Below are positions 14,848 through 24,268 of a DNA stretch of 40,804 bases, piece by piece. Under the pieces are notes generated by a model. It searched no databases and had not been told where the DNA came from. It saw only the letters and a program-made list of their open reading frames with translations. Position 1 is the stretch's first letter. Each line of letters begins with the position of its first letter. The position numbers and the translations under genes are program-made. Origin of the DNA: Endozoicomonas sp. ISHI1 (lineage in GTDB: Bacteria; Pseudomonadota; Gammaproteobacteria; Pseudomonadales; Endozoicomonadaceae); contig NZ_JAGRPU010000047.1 in assembly GCF_024606225.1 (NCBI RefSeq), positions 1 through 40,804 on the forward strand, given 5' to 3'.

Positions 14848-15390
14848 ATGAAGAAGAGAAAAGTAAAACAAGAAATGCAAGAACTACTCAACAAAGGTAT
14901 GGGAAAAAGTGAAATTTACAAAAAATATCAGGATAACGGCCTACCAGAGAAAAAACTGGCCTTAATGGTAACTGCACTTCCTGATCCTTTCTTGTGCCAG
15001 AAGTATGAAAAAATGAATAACCTGCTTATTCTTATAATGTTCGTTCAGGCAAGCATCGCAGCTCTGATTGGTTTCAATACGGGGGCCTTGTTAGGAGGAC
15101 ATAACATTATCCTTTTTGGTCTGATCAGTATTGCTGTGCCCGTACTGTTTATTATTGGATTCTATCGCTATAGCTTAACAGCCTACAATGCTTTTCTTAT
15201 CCTTGGCATTATCCAGTTTCCCCGCTTATTCAAAGATATAGGGCAAGTGCCAGTTTTTACCACTTTGGTCGTTGTCTTTTCAATACTGAGCATGGGCTAC
15301 GTCTGGTTTTTGAAAAGTAGGCTTTATCCAGACAGTGGGCTGTTTGGTGTGAAGAAAAATGGTGGTAAGTATTTTCAATTGACGCAGTAG
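14848..15390 (+). CDS. Membrane protein of unknown function in the type I secretion operon
   Basis: The product, about 180 residues, starts MKKRKVKQEMQELLNKGMGKSEIYKKYQD, a basic helical cytoplasmic head, followed by four hydrophobic segments (about residues 55-78, 86-108, 115-132 and 137-158). ATG 14848 is chosen over 14824 because AGGTAGAGAG lies directly upstream. It sits between the adaptor and the RTX gene in the same direction with short gaps, so it is probably cotranscribed; it could protect against, modify or regulate the exported protein. No domain is recognised, so the role is inferred from position only. Confidence 0.7.
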   Translation: MKKRKVKQEMQELLNKGMGKSEIYKKYQDNGLPEKKLALMVTALPDPFLCQKYEKMNNLLILIMFVQASIAALIGFNTGALLGGHNIILFGLISIAVPVLFIIGFYRYSLTAYNAFLILGIIQFPRLFKDIGQVPVFTTLVVVFSILSMGYVWFLKSRLYPDSGLFGVKKNGGKYFQLTQ

Positions 15391-15444
15391 CATCGAATTA
15401 TTATTGCCCTTATTTTTATTGTTGCTGCTATGGGCTATACCTGT

Positions 15445-15942
15445 ATGAAAATAACTTTTGACCTAAAGATGAGTAGTGCCAAGCAATTGCTTCTTGGAAT
15501 TGCGATTACAGCTAGCATTGTTTTTTGTTATAGCTACATTAGTCAAATAACCAGGTCCGAAAGTGATCATAATTCTGCAGCTTTGGTTTGTGGAAAGGTG
15601 GTCAAGTCATTTTGGGCATCTTCCAAAAGAGGTATATCTGCTTGGCTTATTGAGCTTAAGGATAAGGAAAAAAATACTATTAGAGTCATAGATAAAAAAC
15701 TTGTTTCAAAAATAAAACAGCTAGATATTAAAAGAGGTGATTATTTATGTATTAAATATATAGTTGCAGATTACTTGTCAAATGAGGACTTCGTTTTCCA
15801 GATATATCGCAATAGCGAATATTTATTGAATGAAAAGTATGTCATGGATGTGTACTTGAAAAAACCTTCAAGACTATTAGCCTATATCACATTGTGTCTA
15901 CTATTTTTTTCTTTGATGCTAACAATTAAATTCCATAGGTAG
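15445..15942 (+). CDS. Two-helix membrane protein of unknown function upstream of the RTX gene
   Basis: The product, about 165 residues, has membrane helices near both ends (about residues 14-31 and 143-160) with a basic 110-residue domain between them, probably periplasmic. ATG 15445 (MKITFDLKMSS) is preferred over 15430. It is AT-rich compared with the secretion genes and the RTX gene, which may indicate separate origin. The RTX gene starts 4 bases after the stop, with GGAA before its ATG, so the two are very likely coupled. An immunity or chaperone role is conceivable but not shown. Confidence 0.65.
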   Translation: MKITFDLKMSSAKQLLLGIAITASIVFCYSYISQITRSESDHNSAALVCGKVVKSFWASSKRGISAWLIELKDKEKNTIRVIDKKLVSKIKQLDIKRGDYLCIKYIVADYLSNEDFVFQIYRNSEYLLNEKYVMDVYLKKPSRLLAYITLCLLFFSLMLTIKFHR

Positions 15943-15946
15943 GAAT

Positions 15947-18640
15947 ATGTCAACAATAGGGATCAGTAACGCTGAGGCTGCGGTTCGAATACTGCAAGGC
16001 CATGGAGCCTCAACTTCAATTGCATCAGCCGCAGACAGTTATTCAGATGGTGACTACCTCAAAGCAGGTTCAGATTTGATAGCTGCGCTTGATGCCTTAG
16101 CTACAATGGCTGATGCAGCTGAGCTTGCAGGCAAAACGATAGGCAAAGCCAATATAGCTGTTCTAATAGCCCAAGTGCCTGCGATAGTTGAAAAAGCTTA
16201 TAGCGAGTTAAATAACGACAACAAATTAAGTGATGCAACAATCCAGGACATTTTGGGCTTAGGTCTTGGAACTGCAGGCATGTTTGCAATGGCAGCTGGC
16301 TCAGTCGGTTTTGCATTGGCCGCAACAACTGTTGGAGTAGCACTCGGTGCATATTCTCTGGTGAGACCAGAAGAAGGTAGCCACATCTGGGATACCATTG
16401 TAGGTGATTTTGATGATGCTTCAAACTCGCTAACTTCACCTGAATCTTCAAACCAGCTAAAATCACCCACCGACCCGGTGTTTGTCATTTCAAACGACCC
16501 TAACATTACAATAACCGATGAGCCATTACAGTCAACAGATATTAACCTCAGTATTGAAACTGACAACGCCACCGGCGTGAAAGTTATCACCATAACCGAT
16601 GAGAATGGCAAGGCATCTATTGTCACTGTTCAACCGAAAGAACCTCTGGATACCAGTGAGCCACTGAGCTTGAATGATCAGTTTGGCACTGCTGAGACCA
16701 GTGAGTCAATCATCGGAGTTCATAAAAATAATCAGTATATTTCAACAGTTATTGAAACCGAGGGACGAACGCTTGTTGAGTTTGTCAATCCAGATACTGG
16801 CGAAACCTACTACGTTAATACCAAGACTGATGAGATTACTCAGGGTGCCTTGAGTAATATTAATGAATACACTGGCCCTGTAGACAACTCCCTCCTCGAC
16901 ATCGACACCCACACCACCCAGGGTACTTCCGAAAACTCGCATTTCGATCCAGAGCAGTCATCCAGCCTGATTGGTGAGGGGTATCTGGAATACGACAGTA
17001 ACTGGTATGCGCTCTCTACCGACAGCATTGTAAACGACAACGGCATTCACAACACCCTGATTGGCGATATCATCGGTAACGGATTACGGCCCGGTAACCA
17101 TAACCTCAATCTGGAGTTCGACTATGGTCTGGGTTCTGCCCTGGAACAAGACCCCCTTTATAACTTCGATACCTTCGATGACTTTGACCTGGGCTCCCTG
17201 AACAGCGCCCAGAGCAATGCGTTCGATACTCTCTTTATTGATCCTCTGGTACTGGATTTGAATGGCGATGGTGTTCAGCTGGAGCATTTCGACCATGCGA
17301 ATGTCTTCTTTGATATTGATAATGATGGCATCAGGGAACAGTCGGGTTGGGTGTCGCCTACTGATGGTCTGCTGGCTGTTGATCTGAATAACAATGGAAA
17401 AATTGATGATGTCAGTGAACTGTTTTCGGAGTATTACAAAGGTGCCAAAGGGCAGGATGGTGCCCCGGGTGAAACGCCTTATGCCAATGGTTTTGAAGCA
17501 CTGAGAACCCTGGACAGTAACAGTGATGGTGTGTTCAACAATCAGGATGCAGCCTGGTCTTCTGTCAAGGTCTGGGTGGATGCGGATGGCGATGCTGTGT
17601 CGGATGCAGGTGAGCTGAAAAGCCTGGAAGACGCTGGTGTTGTTTCCGTCAACCTGAATGCCAAAGAAGAATCCGGGGAGATTCTGGATGGTAACGAGGT
17701 ACTGGCACGGGGCGATTTTGTCCAGAATGTGAATGGCGAGCTGAAAACCCGGGAAGCCATTGCCGCTAACTTCCTCTCCAATCCGGATGGACATACCTTT
17801 GTCACCGATGGAAATGGCAAGAAAGTGTCTTCCCAGAGTGGTTTCAGCAGTTATGCGGCAGGTGACGCAGGTGAAACTGTGGATGTTGTCGCCAAAGGCG
17901 TTAACTCGGCTTATGGTGGTCGTGGCAATGACACGCTGATCGGTGATGCCGATTCCAACTGGCTGGCCGGTGGTGGCGGTTCCGATTCCTTTAATGCCGG
18001 AGCAGGCGACGATGTTCTGTTGATTGACGGTGATGATAACCCGAACAATATCCAGGGTGGCGATGGCATTGATATTGTCAAGGTCCTGGGTACTAAAGGC
18101 GTTACCCTGAACCTACACCAGTCCGGGATAGAAGTCGTTGAAGGTGGCCGGGGGAATGATATCTTCGTTGGCGGCGGTGGCAGTAACGTCTTTATCAAGG
18201 GCGGCGAAGGAAATGACGTGATCTCTGGGGGCCTGGCAAACGATGCCTTGTCGGGTGAGGACGGCAACGACTCTGTTTATGGTGGCAAGGGCAATGATAT
18301 TGTGCGGGGGCATCGTGGCCGAGACCGTTTGAGTGGCGGTGAAGGCAATGACGTTCTGGAAGGTGGGCTGGACGACGACATCCTGTTGGGCGATGCCGGT
18401 AATGATGTACTGAATGGCGGTCAGGGTGATGACCGTATTGACGGTGGTGAAGGTGTGGATGTCGCAAGGTTTTCTGGCAGCTATTCAGACTATCGAATTA
18501 CCCGAACCTCCGAGGGCATCTGGGTTACTGATACCGTGAGTGGCAGGGATGGCTCTGACTTCCTGACGGGCGTTGAGAAGTTCAGTTTCAGCGATGTGTC
18601 CACCGTGGATGTCAACCTGGAAAACTACTATTGGTGTGGG
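15947..18640 (+). pseudogene. FrpC-like RTX protein, 5' part of a gene split by insertion
   Basis: The N-terminal part (about 898 residues) has an Ala-rich helical start (residues 1-150), an acidic Ser/Thr-rich middle, then an FrpC/FrpA-type domain from about residue 430 (PLVLDLNGDGVQLEHF, with Ca2+-loop-like DIDNDGIRE and DLNNNGKIDD) and, from about 655 to 841, glycine-rich nonapeptides such as GGEGNDVISGG that form a Ca2+-binding beta-roll. Such proteins leave the cell through the type I exporter encoded upstream. At about 18640 the frame runs into a group II intron scrap and stops at 18748, so the C-terminal secretion signal is lost. The rest of the gene resumes at about 20071. Confidence 0.88.
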
Positions 18641-18689
18641 CTTCAACCTCCAAGAAGATCAGGTTTTAAGGGCAGTGCTTATTCACTTT

Positions 18690-18766
18690 GGTTACAGCAC
18701 GGGGTATCCTCGGTGAACCGCCCGATGTGGAACTGCATGCCTGTGTAGGGAGAGCTCCCGAATATA
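18690..18766 (+). mobile_element. Group II intron 3'-end fragment inside the RTX gene
   Basis: The segment with GTATCCTCGGTGAACCGCCC and the hairpin-like GGGAGAGCTCCCG resembles the sequence after the reverse transcriptase stop in the fragments at 23344, 24269 and 29268, here in the plus direction. Base changes are more numerous than in the other copies. Confidence 0.65.
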
Positions 18767-18773
18767 ACAGTTA

Positions 18774-19634
18774 TTATACGGCTTTTTTGCTTTTCTCTGA
18801 TATTGTGACGCCATAAGGCCAGTCATATGGTGGAATTTCTGTCCAATATTTTAAATCTGGTATTTCTTGAACTTTATCTAATGCTTTGACAGCAGCCTCG
18901 TATGTGTCAAATTTATGAAAGTGGACTATTTCTTTATCTATTGTTCCATAATCATCATAACTAACGACATTTACTGGTTCACAAACAATATGGAATTTAT
19001 TATTTAAACTTCCAATTCCAATACGAACATCCAAAACTCCAGACAAAGATAAGTCATTATCAAACCCAGCAAGTTCTCTACAAACAAATGAATCTATTAA
19101 TTTAGTTATATTTAGAGCGTCTTCTAAAGGCAGTAAGCTTGACTCATTAATACAAAAATCTGGAATTTTTGGCTTCCAATCAAAAAGATAATAGCCTTCT
19201 AAAAATCTAAAGTTCTTAATCACTTTCTCTATTGTTCTTAATATTTGTTCAAACTCATACTTAGAATCATTTAGATTTTTATATTTTGCATAAGGTGTAA
19301 AAATAAATTCCTGTTCATTTATTCTGTTAATTTCTTTACCATTAACCTTGTAAAACTCATCAATTAGATAACTTTTACTTGCTTCGGATAAGCTTAAATC
19401 TTCGACAGGTACGTAAGAGTTATTATTACTGTTTTTCGAATATAAGGTCAAAGCTACACTATAAGAGTCATCATCGAAGAATCTTATTAATGATACAGTC
19501 CCTGTATATTTAGCACTTTTATCTAATTCTTCAAAATGCAAATTATTGGAAAATGGTTTTTCTGAAAATGGCAATTTTTTAAATGGCAAATCATTCGGAT
19601 TTGTGTATCTTTTTCTTATTCTTTTATGATCCAT
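18774..19634 (-). CDS. Hypothetical 286-residue protein inserted in the RTX gene
   Basis: On the minus strand ATG 19634 has AGGGGG about 7 bases upstream and opens an AT-rich gene (MDHKRIRKRYTNPNDLPFKK...). The product is soluble, without signal peptide, rich in Asn, Lys, Tyr and Glu, with the C-terminal segment FHKFDTYEAAVKALDKVQ. No domain is recognised. It lies within the foreign DNA that splits the RTX gene, next to a group II intron 3' end, and its base composition resembles the cassette genes, so it may have been an integron cassette carried in. The gene itself looks intact. Confidence 0.7.
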   Translation of the reverse strand: MDHKRIRKRYTNPNDLPFKKLPFSEKPFSNNLHFEELDKSAKYTGTVSLIRFFDDDSYSVALTLYSKNSNNNSYVPVEDLSLSEASKSYLIDEFYKVNGKEINRINEQEFIFTPYAKYKNLNDSKYEFEQILRTIEKVIKNFRFLEGYYLFDWKPKIPDFCINESSLLPLEDALNITKLIDSFVCRELAGFDNDLSLSGVLDVRIGIGSLNNKFHIVCEPVNVVSYDDYGTIDKEIVHFHKFDTYEAAVKALDKVQEIPDLKYWTEIPPYDWPYGVTISEKSKKAV

Positions 19635-19639
19635 TACTT

Positions 19640-20070
19640 ACCCCCTTATTGGAAAATAGATATTGTTTTTGTGATCCTTGCTAAGTCGTATACGTATAAC
19701 GCAGAGCTAAGCGGAAGCGTTTATGTTCATCTCTGACAATTATATATAACTTTGCCTGAAAGGGTACGAGTCTCTTCCAATATGAACTGAGCCTGAAGGT
19801 GAACCCAGTTTCCAACATGAAATGAGCCTGTAAACTCCAGCACTTTCGTTCATGATGAGAGGATGAAGATCATCATGAACACCACTTTCATCAAAACACT
19901 GAAGGACGTGCAAAACCCTCTCTAGCAGGCTCTCTGTCTGAATCCGGGCTAGGATTCCATGGATGAGGCTGGATTCAAGCAATAAGTGCAAGCGACTCCC
20001 CGGTGCAGACTTCAAGCTGTGTTCGCCCACCTAAGACCTTTCGAGGCGTGGTATTAATCAATACCACCGT
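19640..20070. other. Unidentified scrap between the inserted gene and the RTX 3' part
   Basis: There is no intact gene. A plus-strand frame from ATG 19875 (MNTTFIKTLKDVQNPL) is cut by several stops and looks like a decayed transposase, but the family cannot be named. An 11-bp perfect inverted repeat GTTCATGATGA/TCATCATGAAC (19848-19858 and 19870-19880) lies at its start. Confidence 0.5.
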
Positions 20071-22207
20071 GGTGCGAATATCCTCCCTTGCGGAGACGAC
20101 ACCCTTATTGGTAATGCGGGTTCGAACTGGCTCAAGGGCTATCGTGGTAATGACACCCTGTCAGGTGGCGACGGTTATGACATTCTGTTTGGTGGCTTGG
20201 GTAATGATACCTTAACGGGAGGAACCGGTAAGGACTTCTTCATCATCAAGCCGGAAGAAGGTGCTGTCGATACCATCACAGACTTCCACAATGGTGGTCC
20301 TGAAAATGAAGAACCAGCAAGTCGCCCATATTACTGAGCAGGACTTTACCTTTATATCGGATGAATCCTTGTTGGATGCCTATCTGGATATGTTGGCAAA
20401 TTCAACGATCTGGACGGGTGATGATAATGTTCAAAATGGTCTGCTGCCCGATAGTTTGGGCAATATGACGTATTTTGCACAAGGGGGGAACGATGCCATT
20501 GGTGCTGTGACAGGCAATGATGTTCTGGATGGTGGTGATGGTAATGATTTCATTGATGGTGAGTATATCACCAACACCCCGGGAACGGATTGGCTACAAG
20601 GTGGTCAGGGGAATGACCGACTGGAAGGAGGAGGCAGTGATGACTTGCTCTTTGGAGGAAGCGGAAACGATCTGCTGCTTGGTGAAGACGGTCATGATCG
20701 TTTATTGGGTGATTCCGGCCAAGACAACCTGTTGGGTGGAGAAGGCAATGATGTGTTGCAGGGAGGTGATGGCGACGACCTTCTGCAGGGTCAGGGCGGT
20801 GACGATACCTTGTACCTTGATGGTGACTTGGGGAATATTGACCTTTCTTCAACGGGAGCCAATGTAGTAACAGGGTTGCTGGGAGGCTCAGGCTCAGACA
20901 CTTATATTGTTTCAAGGGATAAAACAGGCTCTCAAAATCTCAGCTTGAGTTCATCCAATGGTGTGATGAGAATGTCATCGACCAACTTTATTGCCGACTT
21001 TGATGTGAACGCCAATGGTGACAAGATTGACTTGAGCCAGCTTGAGGGTGTCCGGGGCTTTCAGGATATTACTGTCACTCAAAGTGTTATTAATGGACTG
21101 GCGATTGCCCGCCTGACTATCAATAATGCGGGGCAGGAGTACTTCGTTAACCTCTTTAATACGACAGCGGCCAGTGTGACTGCAGATCATTTTATTTTTG
21201 CCAATAGCCAACCTTATGGGTTGGTAACCGACGGGGATGATACTCTGGTCGGCGACGCTGGAGGCAATTATATCGATGGAGGTTCTGGTGCTGATGATAT
21301 GACAGGCAGAACCGGGGACGACACCTATATCGTTGACGATATCGGCGATAAGGTAAATGAACTGGTTGCCGGTGGTTTTGATCATGTGATCAGTAGTGTC
21401 AGCTATGCCCTTGATGCAGAGGTTGAGAGTTTGACCCTGACAGGCAATGAACATCTGATGGCTACAGGTAATGACCAGGATAACCGCATTGTGGGTAATG
21501 CCGGTAATAACCTGCTCTCTGGCATGGGTGGCATAGACACTCTGGTGGGCAACGAAGGTAATGATATCTACGTCATTGACAATACCTCCGATCGACTGGT
21601 TGAACGCCTGAATGAAGGTACAGATACCGTCATGTCATCGGTCTCCTATACCCTGGGTGATCATCTGGAGAATCTGACACTCTCTGGCTCGGAGAATATC
21701 AATGCAACAGGCAATGAGCTGAGCAATATTCTGACCGGTAACCAGGGGCGCAATATCCTGAACGGTTCTGACGGAAATGATGTACTGACAGGCAAGCAGG
21801 GTAATGACTACCTGATGGGGGGTGAGGGTAACGATACGTACCGGTTTGCTGCAGGTGATGGTCTGGATATGTTGAATAACCAGAGTACCAATGCTTCGGA
21901 TCATGATGTTCTGGAGCTGGAAGGTATCAGCAAAGAGAATATCTGGCTGATGCGTTCTGGCAATAATCTGTTGATCGATGTTGTGGGTTCCAACGATGCC
22001 ATTGTCATTGAAGATTGGTATCGCGATACAAGTCAGCAGTTGGATGAGATTCGTGTCAATGATGCAGTGCTTCTTGCAAACAAGGTTGACAGCCTTGTAA
22101 CTGCAATGGCTGGTTTCAGTGCTCCACCTGCGGGCAACGCTCAGCTGTCACAGGATACTCGGAATCAAATCGATCCTGTAATCACGGCCAGTTGGCAAGC
22201 AGCATAA
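20071..22207 (+). pseudogene. FrpC-like RTX protein, 3' part, with a frameshift
   Basis: From GGT 20071 one frame reads RTX nonapeptides ([16 protein letters not shown]...[11 protein letters not shown]) to a stop at 20334. From about 20310 the next frame carries on ([18 protein letters not shown]...) to 22207, so one base change or indel near 20310 breaks it. The part after that contains more than a dozen further repeats, three PKD-free linker blocks of the LENLTLSGSENINATGN type, and a C-terminal EDWYRDTSQQLDEIRV plus tail, which is where a type I secretion signal would be. With the 5' part at 15947 it would give a protein of roughly 1,600 residues. Confidence 0.85.
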
Positions 22208-22230
22208 CTTAAGTTGAGTTAAGCAATCTG

Positions 22231-22270
22231 CAATGATGGTAAGTTCTCTGAGCGGTACTTATCATCATTG
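22231..22270 (+). terminator. Hairpin terminator candidate after the RTX gene
   Basis: CAATGATGGTAAG (22231-22243) pairs fully, with one G-U, with CTTATCATCATTG (22258-22270) around a 14-base loop, followed by TTTCCCC. The stem is AT-rich and the U-run short, so efficiency is uncertain, but it lies 24 bases after the operon's last stop. Confidence 0.6.
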
Positions 22271-22470
22271 TTTCCCCATGATGTAACGTAAGAAATTTTG
22301 GGAGCCGAGTACTACTCAAAACAACCCGCTTGGTCGAGGACCAATCAAATCAGCATGATGGGCCATAATCAGCAGAGTGGGTATTTCTTAGCGGTGGGTA
22401 GGTCCATTTCGAACAGTGCCACTAGCAACTCTCGCCATCATCGTAAACCACCTTCAGAAATAGCCATGCC

Positions 22471-22526
22471 ACCTAACAACTCGCTTGACGGGACTGTTCC
22501 GCTACCCGTCAGCTTTGAGGTTAAGC
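22471..22526 (+). other. Integron attC site (short type)
   Basis: The cores ACCTAAC (22471-22477) and GTTAAGC (22520-22526) frame the stem GACGGG...CCCGTC; its right arm CCCGTCAGCTTTGAGG is the same as in the attC at 2348. The 22271-22470 stretch before it holds no gene I can support. Confidence 0.85.
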
Positions 22527-22663
22527 GCATCTGAGTCATCATGCTTATACAGTAGAATTGATTATGTTAGAAAGTCTTTCTCTATTGTTACAGATAAAAG
22601 TGACTTATATTCACATTGACTTGTCCTAACATGTATATTCAAAACTACGTAATAGGTGTTAGG

Positions 22664-23329
22664 ATGTTAAGAGATAAATTATTATCAGCAGTATTTCTTC
22701 TTTGTTTAATAGCAAAAGCAAGTGCTGATGAAAAAGAGTCTAGCTCTGAAGTAATTGAAATAACAACGAAGTATGTATGTAGCCTTCTTGAAGGAAATTA
22801 CGTTTCCTGTAAGCAGGAAATCATATCAGAGGAAGAAATCAGATTAAAGCTTCAAGATAAAATACAAAAGAAAATGGATCATACCTATCAAATTGTTTAT
22901 AAGACACCAGTTGGAGGAACTACTCCTGATAGCTTTAATTTAGATAATGATGTTAATAACAAAAACAGCTCTATTCCTGCATGGAGCAATCCTGTAGTGA
23001 CAACATTCTCAGTAACATCTACAGTCGCAACAATTGCGGGCCCCTTCGTTCAACTAGTTCAAAATACATGGAAAAGTTGTAAAAAAGGGCAAAAACCAGA
23101 AGCATCAGATATTTCTTGGGCCTGCATCGACGTTATTGCAAATGGATTGAATGTAGGAATGTTATTAACTCAATATTTTGCACAAGACGTCTCAATTGTA
23201 GTATGGGATTATTTATCACAATCAGCCGCAATGGTTATCGAGATAACCATCATTGGAAGCAGTATAGTTTTCTACTTTAAACATAAAACAAAACACGCTC
23301 ACAATGCAGAATATCTGCCAATCAACTAA
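22664..23329 (+). CDS. Secreted or membrane-anchored protein of unknown function, cassette gene
   Basis: ATG 22664 gives a 221-residue product with a signal peptide (MLRDKLLSAVFLLCLIAKASA), several cysteines (VCSLLEGNYVSCKQ), a hydrophobic stretch around residues 107-127 and a C-terminal membrane helix (about 190-208, VIEITIIGSSIVFYF) before a basic end. It starts after the attC at 22471. Nine bases past its stop lies the attC-like core GCTTAA (23338-23343), where a group II intron 3' end abuts. It is AT-rich and matches no family known to me. Confidence 0.7.
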   Translation: MLRDKLLSAVFLLCLIAKASADEKESSSEVIEITTKYVCSLLEGNYVSCKQEIISEEEIRLKLQDKIQKKMDHTYQIVYKTPVGGTTPDSFNLDNDVNNKNSSIPAWSNPVVTTFSVTSTVATIAGPFVQLVQNTWKSCKKGQKPEASDISWACIDVIANGLNVGMLLTQYFAQDVSIVVWDYLSQSAAMVIEITIIGSSIVFYFKHKTKHAHNAEYLPIN

Positions 23330-23343
23330 AAATGCTCGCTTAA

Positions 23344-23504
23344 ATCGGGTAAGGGCTGGCCTTTCTCCAGCCCTCCCCACAGCACCCGGCATGCGGGTCC
23401 GCACCGGGCGGTTCACCGAGGATGCTGAAACCTGATCCATGACTCTTTCAGGGAGACAAACCCGATATTTGCAAGATAAATGTCGTTGAGTGCCTGCTGT
23501 GTTG
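23344..23504 (-). mobile_element. Group II intron 3'-end fragment at an attC core
   Basis: Read on the minus strand it contains the end of an intron-encoded reverse transcriptase (NDIYLANIGFVSLKESWIRF, then stop), the conserved stretch GTGAACCGCCCGGTGCGG, and an end CTTACCCGAT next to the attC core GCTTAA. The same piece occurs at 24269 and 29268. Its other side, at about 23505, is fused to an IS110 fragment. Confidence 0.8.
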
Positions 23505-23703
23505 CCCAGCAATGCATACATTCAACACCCACTACAATATTGTTCTGATAAGGTTCGATTAAGGCCTGAAGAGCTGATGGATCAGCCGCTATTTTCTGGT
23601 GAACCAAGGTGTCGCCTTGCTAATCAAGAATACAAACGAAGAGCATTCGGGCATGGAGATCAATACCACAGTAGTAAGGGTGAGAGTTGGTGTAGAATCT
23701 CAT
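23505..23703 (-). pseudogene. IS110-family transposase, N-terminal fragment
   Basis: From ATG 23703 on the minus strand the codons give MRFYTNSHPYYCGIDLHAR, where YCGIDLH carries the first catalytic Asp of the DEDD domain typical of IS110 transposases. A stop (TAG) follows LFVCILD, then GDTLVHQKIAADPSALQALI and VVGVECMHCW with the conserved Glu. About 66 codons remain of more than 300. Beyond its start lies a damaged attC, which fits IS elements of the IS1111-attC group that target attC sites. Confidence 0.8.
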
Positions 23704-23778
23704 TGGGTCTTCTCCTTTTTTGGTTTGGTCGCCTATTAGCTTACTCAGTAAGCTGGGGAGAAGGCTCAATAGGTACCA

Positions 23779-23825
23779 ATTGGTTCCAGGTGTCGCCTTC
23801 GGCGCACCTAAACCAGGCGTTGGCC
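23779..23825 (+). other. attC site remnant (5' core lost)
   Basis: The right part survives: CCAGGTG-TCGCCTTCGGCG-CACCT hairpin and a GTTGGCC 3' core (23819-23825). The RYYYAAC half is replaced by the IS110-side sequence. It resembles the intact 55-bp site at 6670-6724. Confidence 0.75.
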
Positions 23826-23857
23826 CTTTCGCATATGAATAAACTTGAGGAAGAATA

Positions 23858-24268
23858 ATGAGAAAAACAATACTTGAGATTTACGCATTACTTATATGTT
23901 CTGTAACTCTCATATGTTTTGCAGTTACATCTGGGATAATGCTTTACAATTTAGTTAGCGTAGTAAGTCCAGAGTTTGGTTTGTCTTCACATGATTATAA
24001 GCGTCTAAACAATAACGATAGATATTGGAACAATATCAAACCCTCATGTGGAGAATATAGTAAAGAAGGCTGTGGTGAAGCCGGAAAAAGACCTCCAGAA
24101 GGAGAGCTTACTAAAAAGAGAGAAGATGCAAGAAAATTAGCTCTTGAAGTAGAAGCTAGAAGTTCAATGCAGACATTTATTAAATCTCTAATCGTAGTAA
24201 TAATTGATATTTTAATATTTATCCCTCATTGGATAATTGGTCGTAGAGCGAGAGAGAGTAATGGCTAA
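23858..24268 (+). CDS. Two-helix membrane protein of unknown function, cassette gene
   Basis: The 136-residue product (MRKTILEIYALLICSVTLICF...) has helices at about residues 8-32 and 107-126 and a hydrophilic loop of about 70 residues with two cysteines (KPSCGEYSKEGCGE). AGGAAG lies about 5 bases before ATG 23858. It follows the damaged attC at 23779, and its stop codon lies within GGCTAA, where the attC 5' core would begin; the core is cut there by a group II intron 3' end. Function unknown. Confidence 0.75.
   Translation: MRKTILEIYALLICSVTLICFAVTSGIMLYNLVSVVSPEFGLSSHDYKRLNNNDRYWNNIKPSCGEYSKEGCGEAGKRPPEGELTKKREDARKLALEVEARSSMQTFIKSLIVVIIDILIFIPHWIIGRRARESNG

Noticed and set aside
17084-17794. 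236-codon minus-strand frame in the RTX gene
   Set aside because: It is antisense to the FrpC-like domain, a typical shadow of repetitive GC-rich coding sequence.
19695-19722. GTATAAC...GTTTATG as a very short attC
   Set aside because: The right heptamer does not fit GTTRRRY, and the spacing is too short for the paired arms.
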